This document shows, piece after piece, positions 1-9,210 of a stretch of 64,000 nt of DNA. The DNA is from SHYR01 sp036013055. GTDB taxonomy: Bacteria; Chloroflexota; Dehalococcoidia; UBA2979. Made by a program: the position numbers and the translations under genes. A model generated the notes under the pieces. That model saw nothing but the letters and a program-made list of their open reading frames with translations. It was not told where the DNA came from and did no database searches. The stretch lies in contig DASCQM010000006.1 in NCBI GenBank assembly GCA_036013055.1, positions 1 to 64,000 on the forward strand, in the 5' to 3' direction. How positions within the stretch are numbered: the stretch's first letter is position 1; each line of letters begins with the position of its first letter.

Positions 1-1323
1 TCAGACGGTCACCTGATACAGCGCGACGGGCTCGTCGAAGCCCTTCATCGTCGCGTCACCGGCCGACGTGAACGCGAACGTCTTGCCTGCGCAGAGCTCC
101 CGCACGACGTTTGAGACCAGCACCTGCCCCGGCTTCGCGCGGTCGGTGATGCGCGCTGCGAGCTGTACCGCCGTGCCGAAGAGGTCGTCGTCCTCGGCGA
201 TCGGCTCACCGGCGTTGATCCCGATGCGGACGCGCACCTCACCGCCCTCGAGCTCCTGCTGAATCGCCAGCGAGGCTTCGACGGCTGAGACCGCCGACGG
301 GAAGCTCGCCATGATGCCGTCGCCGGTGTGCTTCACCTCGCGGCCGTCGTGTGCTTCGAGCGCACCTCGGACGGCGCTGTTGTGCCCTCGCAGTACCTCC
401 TGCGCCGCCTCATCGCCGACGCGCTGGGTGAGCGCGGTCGAGCTTTCGAGGTCGGTGAAGAGGATGGTCTGGAACGAGGCGGGCACGGAATCGCGTGGCA
501 CGGAGCCCAGACGCTCCGCATCGAACTCCTCCAACGCCAGCGCCACCGCCTCAGAATCACCCAGTTCCTGATGCCACTCGCTTCCCTCAAGCGTGAGACG
601 TTTCGCTCCAGGCAGAGTTTGCGCTATCTGGATGCCTTCTTCCGTCAGGACCGCGATGCAGTCTCGTCTCGACATGATCAGCGCCGGGATTTCGAGTGCA
701 GCGACCAGTTCTTGGGCTTCCTCGCCGGCAGACATTCTTAGTGCCAGGCCCGCGCCTCGTGCTCTTCGCATCTCCGGCCAACGGGAGGCTGCGTACGCCT
801 CCATCGCGAGTCGCCTCGAAGCGGCGTCCTCCCATCCGTACCACAGGAACAGCGTCCGAGTGAACACGTCGGCGTCGAACTTCTCAACCGCCAATAGGGC
901 TTCAACGATTGGGGGTATACCGGTGAGATTTGAGTGCCAGAGGACAAGAGAACTCCACCTGTCGCGAAGGTCGTGAGCAAGAATCACCGCTGCGTCAGTG
1001 CCTTGGCTGGTGCGGCTGACGAGCAATGCGCGGTCCACGCTCGCGGCCTCCAGCACTGCCCGTGCGTCCGAGACGTATCCAGCGCGGGTCCGGGGCTCGT
1101 CACCCACCTTCTCTGACAGTCCGAACCCTCGAGCGTCGTAGCGGATGACGCGCCAACGAGAGCCCAGGCGCTCCATCCACGCGCGGAACTCCGGCACTCG
1201 CCAGTCCATGTCCAGATGGCTGTAGGCGCTGAGGTAGACGAGCGATGGACCGGACCCGTGCACCGCGTAGGCGATGCTCACGCCGTCCTCGGTACGTGCG
1301 TACTGGACTGGTGGCGCATCCAT
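1..1323 (-). CDS. alpha/beta-hydrolase fused to class III nucleotide cyclase
   Basis: A 440-residue two-domain protein. Residues 1-270 form an alpha/beta-hydrolase fold. The nucleophile elbow reads RTSQG with Ser106, so the first glycine of GxSxG is Arg, and a C-terminal His251 is present. Residues 285-440 are a class III adenylate/guanylate cyclase domain. The metal aspartates are Asp291 (FTDLESST) and Asp335 (KHTGDG), and Lys331 sits where ATP-specific cyclases carry lysine. The usual transition-state Asn of the VNxAAR motif is Gln387 (VQLAARI). This fusion type is known from Actinobacteria and Chloroflexi. The likely role is a cytosolic cyclase regulated by a hydrolase-like sensor domain; the ligand is unknown. 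It is divergent from lipB, and the stop codon is at the very edge of the window. Confidence 0.85.
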   Translation of the reverse strand: MDAPPVQYARTEDGVSIAYAVHGSGPSLVYLSAYSHLDMDWRVPEFRAWMERLGSRWRVIRYDARGFGLSEKVGDEPRTRAGYVSDARAVLEAASVDRALLVSRTSQGTDAAVILAHDLRDRWSSLVLWHSNLTGIPPIVEALLAVEKFDADVFTRTLFLWYGWEDAASRRLAMEAYAASRWPEMRRARGAGLALRMSAGEEAQELVAALEIPALIMSRRDCIAVLTEEGIQIAQTLPGAKRLTLEGSEWHQELGDSEAVALALEEFDAERLGSVPRDSVPASFQTILFTDLESSTALTQRVGDEAAQEVLRGHNSAVRGALEAHDGREVKHTGDGIMASFPSAVSAVEASLAIQQELEGGEVRVRIGINAGEPIAEDDDLFGTAVQLAARITDRAKPGQVLVSNVVRELCAGKTFAFTSAGDATMKGFDEPVALYQVTV

Positions 1324-1469
1324 CGCAGCTACTCCGCCGGAATCGTGTCGTCGAGGGCCGGTGTCTCAGCGACGATGATAGCGGCACGACGGCGGATGGC
1401 GCTGAGCGTGTAGCATCACGGCCGGGCGTACCGGGCCAAACGAAAGCCGGGCGTGCGGGGGTTGATTCG

Positions 1470-2168
1470 ATGGACGCGACGGTTCGTCTGCTGCGGGCAG
1501 GGCTGGTTCCGTACAGCGCCGCGTCGCGCTGGCAACGCGAGACCGCCACGTCGCTGCGCCGCGAGGGCGATACCGGCGGTGAGGCCGACGAGGCCGTAGC
1601 GCTGCTCGAACATCCGCCGGTCTACACGCTCGGCAGGCGCGGCGGCAGGCAGCACGTGCTGCGCAGCGAGGCGGAACTGGCGCTGCAGGGTGCCGAACTC
1701 GTCGAGAGTGACCGCGGCGGCGACGTGACGTTTCACGGGCCGGGGCAGCTCGTGGTCTATCCGATCCTCGATCTGCGCGCGCGTGGCATCGCTCCCGTCG
1801 ACCACGTGCGCTCGCTCGAGGGCGTGGTGATCGACGTGCTGCGCGACTTCGAGGTGTGCGGCGAACGCGTCGAGGGGCGGCCGGGCGTCTGGGTGAGCGG
1901 CGCGAAGGTCGCCGCCGTCGGCGTGCGCGTGCAGCGCGGCGTCTCGACGCACGGACTGGCGCTGAACGTCAGCACCGACCTTTCGAGGTTCGACGCGATC
2001 GTCCCCTGCGGCATCGGCGATGCGGGCGTGACCTCGATGCAGCGCCTGCTCGGTGTCGCACCGTCGATGGCGGCGGTGCAGTCGAGGGTGGTCGCGGCGC
2101 TCGGCTCGCGGCTCGGGCTGACGTTCGATGTGGAGCGCTACGCGGAGGGCCTGCGGCGTGCCGGGTAG
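1470..2168 (+). CDS. lipB: octanoyl-[ACP]:protein octanoyltransferase LipB
   Basis: LipB transfers octanoate from acyl carrier protein to lipoyl domains, the first step of endogenous lipoate synthesis in the cytosol. The 232-residue product has the expected family length. The catalytic Cys180 (VPCGI) and Lys146 (SGAKVAAVG) are present, as is the conserved His89 in the block RGGDVTFHGPGQ. The ATG at 1470 is chosen because family homology begins there; the open frame extends further upstream without similarity. It heads an operon with lipA, lpd and the three dehydrogenase subunits that carry or use lipoate. Confidence 0.95.
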   Translation: MDATVRLLRAGLVPYSAASRWQRETATSLRREGDTGGEADEAVALLEHPPVYTLGRRGGRQHVLRSEAELALQGAELVESDRGGDVTFHGPGQLVVYPILDLRARGIAPVDHVRSLEGVVIDVLRDFEVCGERVEGRPGVWVSGAKVAAVGVRVQRGVSTHGLALNVSTDLSRFDAIVPCGIGDAGVTSMQRLLGVAPSMAAVQSRVVAALGSRLGLTFDVERYAEGLRRAG

Positions 2169-2175
2169 GACGTCA

Positions 2176-3081
2176 GTGGAAGTGCCGCTCGCGGTCGAGG
2201 ATCGACGGCCGCCATGGATTCGCACGCGCTTCCGCGCCGGGGAGCGCTATCGCGGCGTGATCGAGCTGTTGCGCGAGCACGACCTGAGCAGCGTCTGCGA
2301 GGAGGCTGCCTGCCCGAACATCGGCGAGTGCTTCGGTGCGGGCACGGCCACGTTCATGATCCTCGGCGACATCTGCACGCGGGCCTGCGGATTCTGCGCG
2401 GTGACCTCGGGCCGTCCGTCGGGCCTCGACCTTGGCGAACCGGGCCGGCTGGCCGACGCGATCGCGGCGATGGCGCTCGATCATGCGGTGATCACATCGG
2501 TGAACCGCGACGACCTGCCGGACGGCGGCGCGGGCGTCTTTGCCGCCTGCATCCGCGCGATCCGACGTCGACACCCTGCCTGTGACGTCGAGGTGCTGAT
2601 CCCCGACTTCGAGGGCGACTGGGCCGCGCTCGCGACGGTGATGGAGGCTGGGCCCGACGTGCTCAACCACAACATCGAGACGGTGCCCCGGCTCTACCCG
2701 CGCGTGCGGCCGAAGGGGCGCTACGAACGCTCGCTCGAGCTGATCAGCCGTGCGCAGTCGCTCGCACCGCAGACGCCGACGAAGTCCGGGCTGATGGTCG
2801 GGCTCGGGGAGACGTTCGATGAGGTGACCGCGGCGATGTCTGACCTGCGCGCTGCGGGTTGCGAGCTGTTGACGGTCGGCCAGTACTTGCGACCAACATC
2901 GAAGCACCTGCCGATCGCTCGCTACTACGAGCCGTCGGAGTTCGAAGCGATCGCAGCCGCAGGCCGCGCGCTCGGCTTTGCGCACGTGGAGGCAGGCCCG
3001 CTCGTGCGCTCTTCGTACCACGCCGCGCAGCAGGTGAGCGCAGCGACCGACGGGGCGGCGGCGCGGAGTTCCGATGGCTGA
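2176..3081 (+). CDS. lipA: lipoyl synthase LipA
   Basis: LipA is a radical-SAM enzyme that inserts two sulfurs into the octanoyl chain placed by LipB. The first cysteine motif, which ligates the auxiliary cluster, is Cys41, Cys46 and Cys52 (CEEAACPNIGEC). The radical-SAM CxxxCxxC motif is Cys67, Cys71 and Cys74. The C-terminal RSSYHA element carries the serine that ligates the auxiliary cluster in known LipA structures. I chose the GTG at 2176 because a TAGGA ribosome site lies five bases upstream. An ATG at 2128 would overlap lipB by 41 bases and add residues not typical of the family. The 3' end overlaps lpd by eight bases. Confidence 0.93.
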   Translation: MEVPLAVEDRRPPWIRTRFRAGERYRGVIELLREHDLSSVCEEAACPNIGECFGAGTATFMILGDICTRACGFCAVTSGRPSGLDLGEPGRLADAIAAMALDHAVITSVNRDDLPDGGAGVFAACIRAIRRRHPACDVEVLIPDFEGDWAALATVMEAGPDVLNHNIETVPRLYPRVRPKGRYERSLELISRAQSLAPQTPTKSGLMVGLGETFDEVTAAMSDLRAAGCELLTVGQYLRPTSKHLPIARYYEPSEFEAIAAAGRALGFAHVEAGPLVRSSYHAAQQVSAATDGAAARSSDG

Positions 3082-4489
3082 GAGCGAGGCGTACGACGTC
3101 GCCGTCGTCGGCGCAGGGCCAGGCGGCTATGTTGCGGCGATCCGTGCCGCGCAGCTCGGCCTGCGCGTCGCGCTGATCGAGCGCGAGGCACTCGGCGGCG
3201 TCTGCCTCAACCACGGCTGTATCCCGAGCAAGACGCTGCTGCACGCCGCCGAGCTGGTGGCCGCCGTGCGCGACGACGGTGAACGCCTCGGCATCGCCTT
3301 CGACGGCCTGCACCTCGACCTCGGACGTGCCGCCGACGCGAGCCAGGAGGTCGCTGCCGGGCTGTGCGACGGGGTCGCGCTCCTGCTGCGGCAGCACGGC
3401 GTCGAAGTGATCGAGGGCAGCGCGCAGCTCACATCGGCGACGGCCCTGCGCGTCGAGCCGGACGGGCGAACGATCGAGGCGGCGAACGTGATCCTCGCGA
3501 CCGGCGCACGTGCTACCGCGCCGCCGGGCATCAACGTTGACGGCGAGCGCGTGATCACCAGCCGCGAGGCGCTGCTGCTGCGGGAGCCGCCGGACCCGGT
3601 CGTGATCGTCGGCGGTGGTGCCGTTGGCGTGGAGTTTGCCTATCTCTGGAGCGCCTACGGCGCGCGGGTAACGGTCGTCGAGGCGCTGCCGCAGCTCTTG
3701 CCCGGCGAGGACGAGGAAGCCGCGGCCGCCCTCGAACGCTCGTTCAACAGACGCGGGATCGAGGTGCGGACGTCGACGCCGGTCGCGGGCGTTGCGGCCT
3801 CCGATGACGGCGCGACAGTGACGCTCGACTCTGGCGAGGAGTTGGCGGCGCAGCGCGTGCTGGTCGCCGCCGGTGTCGCGCCGAACAGCGAGGGGCTGGG
3901 CCTTGAGCAACTCGGCGTCGCGCTCGACCGTGGCTTCGTGCAGATCGATGGTCACTGCCGCTCGAACGTCGCAGGGTTGTGGGCGATCGGCGATCTCACG
4001 GGCGAGCTGGCGCTGGCACACGTCGCCTCGGCGCAGGGCGTCACTGCTGTCGAGGCGATCGCGGGACTCGACCCCGCATCGCTTGATTACGACTGGATGC
4101 CGCGCGCCGTCTACTGCCAGCCGCAGGTGGCGAGCGTCGGGCTGACCGCAGCACTGGCGAGCGAGCGCGGGCACGAGGTGAGCGTCGGGCGCTTCCCGTA
4201 CGGCGCGAGCGGGCGTGCGGTCGCCGTCGATGGCGGCGAGGGGTTCGTGAAGCTCGTGATCGACACGCAGACGCAGGAATTACTCGGCGCGCAGATCGTC
4301 GGCCACGGCGCGACGGAGCTGATCGCGCAAGCGAGTCTCGCGCGCCTGCTGGAGACGACCCCGGCGGAGCTGGCGGCGACGGTACACCCGCACCCCACGC
4401 TCTCGGAGGCGATCAAGGAGGCCGCGCTGGCCGTCGGTGGCGAGGCGATTCACTTCTATGCCCCGCGCGGCAGCACGGCGAACGGGTAG
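3074..4489 (+). CDS. lpd: dihydrolipoyl dehydrogenase (E3)
   Basis: E3 flavoprotein that reoxidises dihydrolipoyl groups on the E2 subunit using NAD+. The 471 residues match the family length. An N-terminal FAD-binding GxGxxG (VGAGPGG) is followed by the redox disulfide Cys44/Cys49 in CLNHGCIPSK. A second GGGAVGVE nucleotide motif binds NAD, and the C-terminal dimer domain carries the catalytic His-Glu in HPHPTLSEA. It overlaps the lipA end and lies 42 bases before the E1 alpha gene, so it is almost certainly the E3 of the complex encoded downstream. Confidence 0.93.
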   Translation: MAESEAYDVAVVGAGPGGYVAAIRAAQLGLRVALIEREALGGVCLNHGCIPSKTLLHAAELVAAVRDDGERLGIAFDGLHLDLGRAADASQEVAAGLCDGVALLLRQHGVEVIEGSAQLTSATALRVEPDGRTIEAANVILATGARATAPPGINVDGERVITSREALLLREPPDPVVIVGGGAVGVEFAYLWSAYGARVTVVEALPQLLPGEDEEAAAALERSFNRRGIEVRTSTPVAGVAASDDGATVTLDSGEELAAQRVLVAAGVAPNSEGLGLEQLGVALDRGFVQIDGHCRSNVAGLWAIGDLTGELALAHVASAQGVTAVEAIAGLDPASLDYDWMPRAVYCQPQVASVGLTAALASERGHEVSVGRFPYGASGRAVAVDGGEGFVKLVIDTQTQELLGAQIVGHGATELIAQASLARLLETTPAELAATVHPHPTLSEAIKEAALAVGGEAIHFYAPRGSTANG

Positions 4490-4492
4490 TAT

Positions 4493-4508
4493 TCGGGCGC
4501 ACGCCCGA
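4493..4508. other. short hairpin between lpd and E1 alpha
   Basis: TCGGGC and GCCCGA form a perfect 6-bp stem with a GCAC loop just after the lpd stop codon. There is no T-tract, so it is not a classical terminator. It could be an RNA-processing or stabilising element within the operon. The call rests on the inverted repeat alone. Confidence 0.3.
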
Positions 4509-4531
4509 GCGCACGCACTGGGAGGTCCGGT

Positions 4532-5497
4532 ATGACTGCCGAACTCGACGCTGAGCAACTGCTCTACATGTTCCGGACGATGACCACGATTCGAGAGTTC
4601 GAGGAAGCCGCCGGCCGCATGGCCGAGCAGGCGAAGATCCCCGGCGCCGTGCACCTCTACGCCGGGGAAGAGGCGGTCGCCGTCGGCGTCTGCGCGCACC
4701 TCGAGGCGTCGGACACGATTGCGAGCACGCATCGCGGCCACGGGCACTGCATCGCGAAGGGCGGCGACGTGAAGCTGATGCTCGCGGAGCTGCTTGGCAA
4801 GGCCGCAGGCTACTGCCAGGGCAAGGGCGGCTCGATGCACATCGCCGACCTCGATCTCGGCATCCTCGGCGCGAACGGTATCGTCGGCGCTGGCCCACCG
4901 ATCGCCGTAGGCGCGGCGTTCGCGGCGCAGTACCAGGGCACGCGGGGCGTCTCCGTCTGCTTCTCCGGCGACGGTTCGACGAACGAGGGCACGTGGCATG
5001 AGGCGCTGAACTACGCGGCGCTCTTCGACCTGCCGGCGGTCTTCGTGATCGAGAACAACCACTACGGCGAGTTCACGCCGCAGGAGGGGCAGGGCTCGAT
5101 CACGAAGCTTTCCGATCGCGCCGCCGCCTACGGCATCCCCGGCGTGACCGTCGACGGGCAGGACGTGCTCGCGGTGCATGCGGCGGCGGGCGAAGCGATC
5201 GAGCGCGCCCGCGCGGGCGGCGGCCCGACGCTGATCGAGTGCGACACCTACCGCTTCTACAGTCACACCGGCCGCAGCGAGGGCGACCCGCGGCCGATCG
5301 AGGAGCGCGATGCGTGGCGCGAGCGCGACCCGCTGACGATCCTGCGCGGCGTGCTCGACGAGCGCGCCATCCTCTCCGGCGAGTCGGCAGATCGCATCAC
5401 CGAGGAAGTGCAGCGCGAGATCGAAGAGGCGATCACGTTCGCCGAGCAAGCGCCGTATCCGGAGCTTTCAGAGCTGCTGACCGACGTCTACAGCTAG
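4532..5497 (+). CDS. pdhA: 2-oxoacid (pyruvate/acetoin-type) dehydrogenase E1 alpha
   Basis: Thiamine diphosphate-dependent alpha subunit of an E1 decarboxylase, 321 residues. The TPP/Mg2+ motif GDGSTNEG with the downstream IENN is clear, and the conserved RGHGH and KGGSMH stretches are present. Families for pyruvate, acetoin and branched-chain substrates are closely related. Linkage to lipB/lipA/lpd and the length favour pyruvate dehydrogenase, but acetoin dehydrogenase remains possible. GGGAGG lies seven bases before the ATG. Confidence 0.85.
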   Translation: MTAELDAEQLLYMFRTMTTIREFEEAAGRMAEQAKIPGAVHLYAGEEAVAVGVCAHLEASDTIASTHRGHGHCIAKGGDVKLMLAELLGKAAGYCQGKGGSMHIADLDLGILGANGIVGAGPPIAVGAAFAAQYQGTRGVSVCFSGDGSTNEGTWHEALNYAALFDLPAVFVIENNHYGEFTPQEGQGSITKLSDRAAAYGIPGVTVDGQDVLAVHAAAGEAIERARAGGGPTLIECDTYRFYSHTGRSEGDPRPIEERDAWRERDPLTILRGVLDERAILSGESADRITEEVQREIEEAITFAEQAPYPELSELLTDVYS

Positions 5498-5545
5498 CGC
5501 GCCGAGAGCAGAGCAGCGAACGCGCACGACCGAGAGGAAACGACG

Positions 5546-6550
5546 ATGACGACAGCAACCGACGTTGCAACCGACCGCCAGATCAGCTACCGCGAGGCGA
5601 TCAACGAGGCACTGCACCAGGAGATGGCCGCCGATGACTCGGTGTTCGTCGCCGGCATTGACCTCGCTGCCCGCGGGGACGTATTCGGCCTCACGCAAGG
5701 CATCCTCACCGAGTTCGGGCCGAAGCGGATCATGGACACGCCGATCTCGGAGAACGCAATCACCGGCCTCGCGATCGGCGCCGCCACGCAGGGCCTGCGT
5801 CCCGTGATCAGCCTGATGTTCATCGATTTCATCGGCGTCTGCTTCGACCAGATCATCAACCAGATGGCGAAGATGAAGTACATGTTTGGCGGCAAGGCTC
5901 GCCTGCCGCTGACGGTGCTGGTGAACGCCGGCGCGGGCACCGGGATGGCGGCGCAACACTCGCAGAGCCTAGAGGCGCTGCTCTGCCACATCCCCGGCCT
6001 GAAGGTCGTGATGCCGAGCACCGCATACGACGCCAAGGGCCTGATGACGTCGGCGATGCACGAGGACAATCCCGTCTTCGTGATCATGCACAAGCGCTGC
6101 TCGCGGCTGCAGGGGCCGGTGCCGGAGGAGAACTACGCGATCCCGCTTGGCAAGGCCGCCGTGGTGCGCGAGGGCACGGATGCGACGATCGTCGCGACGG
6201 CGTACATGGTGCATGAGGCGCTGGCAGCCGCCGAGACGCTGGCAGGCGAGGGCATCGACGTCGAGATCGTCGACCCGCGCAGCCTGCAGCCGCTCGACAC
6301 GGAGACGATCGTGGCCTCGGTGCAGAAGACGCACCGCGTGTTGACGGTGCACGAGGCGGTCGAGTTCGGCGGGATCGGTGCGGAGATCAACGCGCAGATC
6401 GCGACCGAGGCGTTCGACTACCTCGACGCGCCGCCGCTGCGACTGGGTGCGCCCTTCAGTCCGGTGCCATACAGCCCCGTGCTTGAGCAGGAGTGGATCG
6501 TGAACGCTGAGCAGATCGCCGAGGCGACGCGGCGGCTGGTGAACGGCTAG
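5546..6550 (+). CDS. pdhB: 2-oxoacid (pyruvate/acetoin-type) dehydrogenase E1 beta
   Basis: Beta subunit of the alpha2beta2 E1, 334 residues. It begins with the typical ISYREAINEAL sequence and has the TPP-binding beta-domain signature (DTPISENAITGLAIGAA), followed by a C-terminal transketolase-like domain (VDPRSLQPLD). It ends five bases before the E2 ATG. The close spacing to E1 alpha (48 bases) and E2 indicates cotranscription. Confidence 0.88.
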   Translation: MTTATDVATDRQISYREAINEALHQEMAADDSVFVAGIDLAARGDVFGLTQGILTEFGPKRIMDTPISENAITGLAIGAATQGLRPVISLMFIDFIGVCFDQIINQMAKMKYMFGGKARLPLTVLVNAGAGTGMAAQHSQSLEALLCHIPGLKVVMPSTAYDAKGLMTSAMHEDNPVFVIMHKRCSRLQGPVPEENYAIPLGKAAVVREGTDATIVATAYMVHEALAAAETLAGEGIDVEIVDPRSLQPLDTETIVASVQKTHRVLTVHEAVEFGGIGAEINAQIATEAFDYLDAPPLRLGAPFSPVPYSPVLEQEWIVNAEQIAEATRRLVNG

Positions 6551-6555
6551 CGCCG

Positions 6556-7794
6556 ATGGCGACTGCGATCCACTTTCCGAAGGTCGGGATGACGATGGAG
6601 GAGGGCGACCTCGTCCGCTGGCTCGTCGACGAGGGCGCGGCGGTCGACGCCGGTCAGCCGCTCTTCGAGATGGAGACCGAGAAGGTCGAAGTAGAGGTCG
6701 AAGCGGAGGAGGCGGGCGTGCTCAGGCAGCTCGTTCCGCCCGGCACGAAGCTGCGGCCGGGCGCGGTCGTCGGCTGCTTGCTTGCCGAGGGCGAGTCGGA
6801 CGTGCCGCAGCCGCTGATCGACGAGGTCGCGGGGCAGTGGAGCGAGTCGAGTTCCGGAGCGGGCGCGCCCGCCGCGCCAGCCACACCATCGAGTGCACCG
6901 CCAGCAGCGACGCCACCCGCAGCGCCACCGGCTCGCGGGGCAGGCGAGCGCGTGCTCGCGACGCCGATCGCGCGTCGGCTGGCGCGTGAACACGCGATCG
7001 AGATCGGCGAGATCGCCGGCTCAGGGCCGAACGGCCGCATCACGGAGTCGGACGTGCGCGCCCACATCGAGGGCGGCGCAGCCGCTTCTACCGCTTCCGC
7101 GAAACCGCCCGGCGCATCGACGGAGCCGTACAGCGGTCGCCGTCGCACGATCGGCGAGCGCATGCGGGCGAGCCTGCAGGAGAGCGCGCAACTAACACTC
7201 TTCAGTGAGATCGATGCCGCGCCCGCCTCGGATCTGCTGCACCGGCTCAATCGGGAGTGGCGCGGCGATGGCGTCGCGGTCACGCTCACGCCGCTGGTGA
7301 TGAAGGCGTGTGCGATGGCCCTCGTCGACCATCCGCGGCTGAACTCGCGGATCGAGGGCGATGCTATCGTGCTTGAGCCGGAGATCAACATCGGCTTTGC
7401 GACCGACATCGAAGCCGGGCTGATGGTGCCGGTCGTGCGCGCCGTCGACACGCTGACCCTGCAGAAGCTTGCGCGCACGGTCGGGGGACTCGGCAAGCGT
7501 GCCGGTGAGGACGCGCTGACCGTCGACGATGTCTCGGGCGGCACGTTCACCGTCTCGTCGCTGGCGACGCTGCCGATCGATGGCTTCACACCGGTGCTGA
7601 ACCCCCCGCAGTCGGCGATCCTCGGCGTTGGCCGGGTGCGCGATGTCGCGCGCTTCGAGGATGGCGAGGCGGTGCGCGGCCGGGCGTCGACGCTCAGCCT
7701 CAGCTTCGACCATCGTGTAGTTGATGGCGCGCCTGCCGGTCGCTTCCTCGCGCGCATCGTGGAGCTACTGGAGCAGCCCGACGCGCTGATCTGA
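6556..7794 (+). CDS. pdhC: dihydrolipoyl acyltransferase (E2)
   Basis: Core acyltransferase of the complex, 412 residues. It has one N-terminal lipoyl domain with the target Lys43 in METEKVEVE, followed by an Ala/Pro-rich flexible linker at about 95-130. A peripheral subunit-binding domain starts at about 135 (ATPIARRLAREH). The C-terminal catalytic domain carries the HxxxDG motif (FDHRVVDG). The lipoyl domain is the substrate of the LipB and LipA enzymes at the start of this operon. The linker is unusually rich in A/P repeats, as is common in GC-rich genomes. Confidence 0.92.
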   Translation: MATAIHFPKVGMTMEEGDLVRWLVDEGAAVDAGQPLFEMETEKVEVEVEAEEAGVLRQLVPPGTKLRPGAVVGCLLAEGESDVPQPLIDEVAGQWSESSSGAGAPAAPATPSSAPPAATPPAAPPARGAGERVLATPIARRLAREHAIEIGEIAGSGPNGRITESDVRAHIEGGAAASTASAKPPGASTEPYSGRRRTIGERMRASLQESAQLTLFSEIDAAPASDLLHRLNREWRGDGVAVTLTPLVMKACAMALVDHPRLNSRIEGDAIVLEPEINIGFATDIEAGLMVPVVRAVDTLTLQKLARTVGGLGKRAGEDALTVDDVSGGTFTVSSLATLPIDGFTPVLNPPQSAILGVGRVRDVARFEDGEAVRGRASTLSLSFDHRVVDGAPAGRFLARIVELLEQPDALI

Positions 7795-7845
7795 GTTGAG
7801 CCGCGCGCCCTCGTCTTGAGTCTGCGCGAGGCCCGGGAGGTTTCG

Positions 7846-8211
7846 ATGATCACCGGTATGCTGATCGCTGAGAGCCTGCGCGTCGGTGCGACGCTGGAGA
7901 GTCTTGGCGTGACCGTCACCAGGATTCGCAGGCTCCGTGTCGAGGGCAATACAGCGGATCAGCCGCCGATCTGGACGTTTCTCGACTTCGAGGTCGATGA
8001 GAGCGACGCGCAAGATCTCGCACAGAAGCTCGCGGCGGCCCTCGACGAGCCGGGGTGGTACGTCGACTTCCACTCGCCGACAGAGAGCTTCGTGATCTTT
8101 CCGGGCCACGTCTTCCGCTACCAGCGCGGTGACGCGTCCGGGCGAGACGAGGCACGGGCGCACGCACGATCCCTCGACATCCCCGAGTCGCAGCTGGACT
8201 GGCCTGAGTAG
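7846..8211 (+). CDS. conserved hypothetical protein
   Basis: A 121-residue soluble protein I cannot assign. It begins MITGMLIAESLRVG and includes a WYVDFHSPTESFVIFPGHVFRY block that looks like a conserved core. There are no membrane segments and no cysteines. The internal ATG at 7846 is chosen over one 30 bases upstream because GGGAGG lies just before it. It is 51 bases after E2 on the same strand, so it may be the last operon gene. It is convergent with the enoyl-CoA hydratase, 16 bases away. Confidence 0.7.
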   Translation: MITGMLIAESLRVGATLESLGVTVTRIRRLRVEGNTADQPPIWTFLDFEVDESDAQDLAQKLAAALDEPGWYVDFHSPTESFVIFPGHVFRYQRGDASGRDEARAHARSLDIPESQLDWPE

Positions 8212-8227
8212 CCCTCCGGTCGCGCGG

Positions 8228-9106
8228 CTAGCTGTCGGTGAAGTGCGGCTTTCGCTTCTCCGAGAACGCCGTCGGACCCTCGACGGAGTCCTGCATCCCG
8301 GCGAGATTCTGCTCCAGTCCGCGGCCATAGGCGTCACCCTGCAGCGGCTCCATGTAGTAGCCGCGGTAGAGCGCCTCTTTGATATTGCGGACGGCTCGCG
8401 GCGCCATCGAGAGGGCTCGCTGGGCGTAGTCCATCGCGGTATCCATCAGCTCTTCCTTCGGCACGACGCGCTGTGCCCAGCCGATCTCGTAGCACCGCTC
8501 CGCCGTGTACTGGGTGTCGCCCCAGAGCGTCAGCTCCAGCGCGGAGCCGAGGCCGATCTGGCGCGTCAGCGGCGCCATCCAGTAGCCGCCCGGCATGTTC
8601 CATCGCACCTCAGCGATGCCGACGCGGGCGTGCTCAGCCATGATTCGAATGTCGCACTGCATCGCGTACATGAAGCCACCGGCGACGGCGAAACCGTTCA
8701 CGGCGGCGATCGTCGGCTTCCAGAGGTTCATGCCCTCCGCCATCGGCACGATGTTTCTGGACTGGCGCGGGGCGCGGTAGCCGCTGCTGCCCCCGCTCTC
8801 CGCCTGCGCCTTGCGGGTCTCCGAGGTGGCGATCAGGTCGGCGCCGGCGGAGAAGGCGCGGTCGCCCTCGCCGGTCAGGATCGCGACGCGGGCGGTCGGG
8901 TCATCGCGGAACTCCGCGAACGCATCGTGGAGCGCTTCGCCCATGCCGTCGCCGATCGAGTTCATGCGATGAGGGCGATTCATCGTGATCACGTAGATCT
9001 GACCGTTTTCGTGCTTGTCGACTTTGACGACCGGTCCGAACACCTCTTGAGCGGTATCGCGGCCGTGCTTCTCCGGGTCGTATGTCTCGTACTGATTCGC
9101 CGTCAT
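8228..9106 (-). CDS. enoyl-CoA hydratase/isomerase (crotonase) family
   Basis: A 292-residue crotonase-fold protein. The oxyanion-hole segments are FSAGADL and AVAGG. Both hydratase glutamates appear to be present: one in AEVRWNMPGG and one in SALELTLWGD. This suggests real 2-enoyl-CoA hydration rather than another crotonase activity. An N-terminal extension of about 30 residues (MTANQYETYDPEKHG) precedes the fold. The ATG at 9106 has GAGGAG upstream. It lies downstream of the double CaiB gene on the same strand, which suggests a joint acyl-CoA pathway. Confidence 0.85.
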   Translation of the reverse strand: MTANQYETYDPEKHGRDTAQEVFGPVVKVDKHENGQIYVITMNRPHRMNSIGDGMGEALHDAFAEFRDDPTARVAILTGEGDRAFSAGADLIATSETRKAQAESGGSSGYRAPRQSRNIVPMAEGMNLWKPTIAAVNGFAVAGGFMYAMQCDIRIMAEHARVGIAEVRWNMPGGYWMAPLTRQIGLGSALELTLWGDTQYTAERCYEIGWAQRVVPKEELMDTAMDYAQRALSMAPRAVRNIKEALYRGYYMEPLQGDAYGRGLEQNLAGMQDSVEGPTAFSEKRKPHFTDS

Positions 9107-9210
9107 CGGTGCACTCCTCGCCGGCTGCGGGCAACGCTCACGAGCGCGCAAGAGCCGCAGCCGATTTGCCGCCGCAGTGTACAGAGTTCGTCAGGAGGTG
9201 GAGCGGGCCG

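Noticed and set aside
2744..4174. A 476-codon minus-strand open frame opposite lpd
   Set aside because: It is a shadow frame: arginine-rich, low-complexity translation with no recognisable motif, and the plus strand has a clear lpd gene.
6654..7949. A 431-codon minus-strand open frame opposite the E2 gene
   Set aside because: The Ser/Arg-rich translation is typical of antisense frames in GC-rich DNA; E2 on the other strand is unambiguous.
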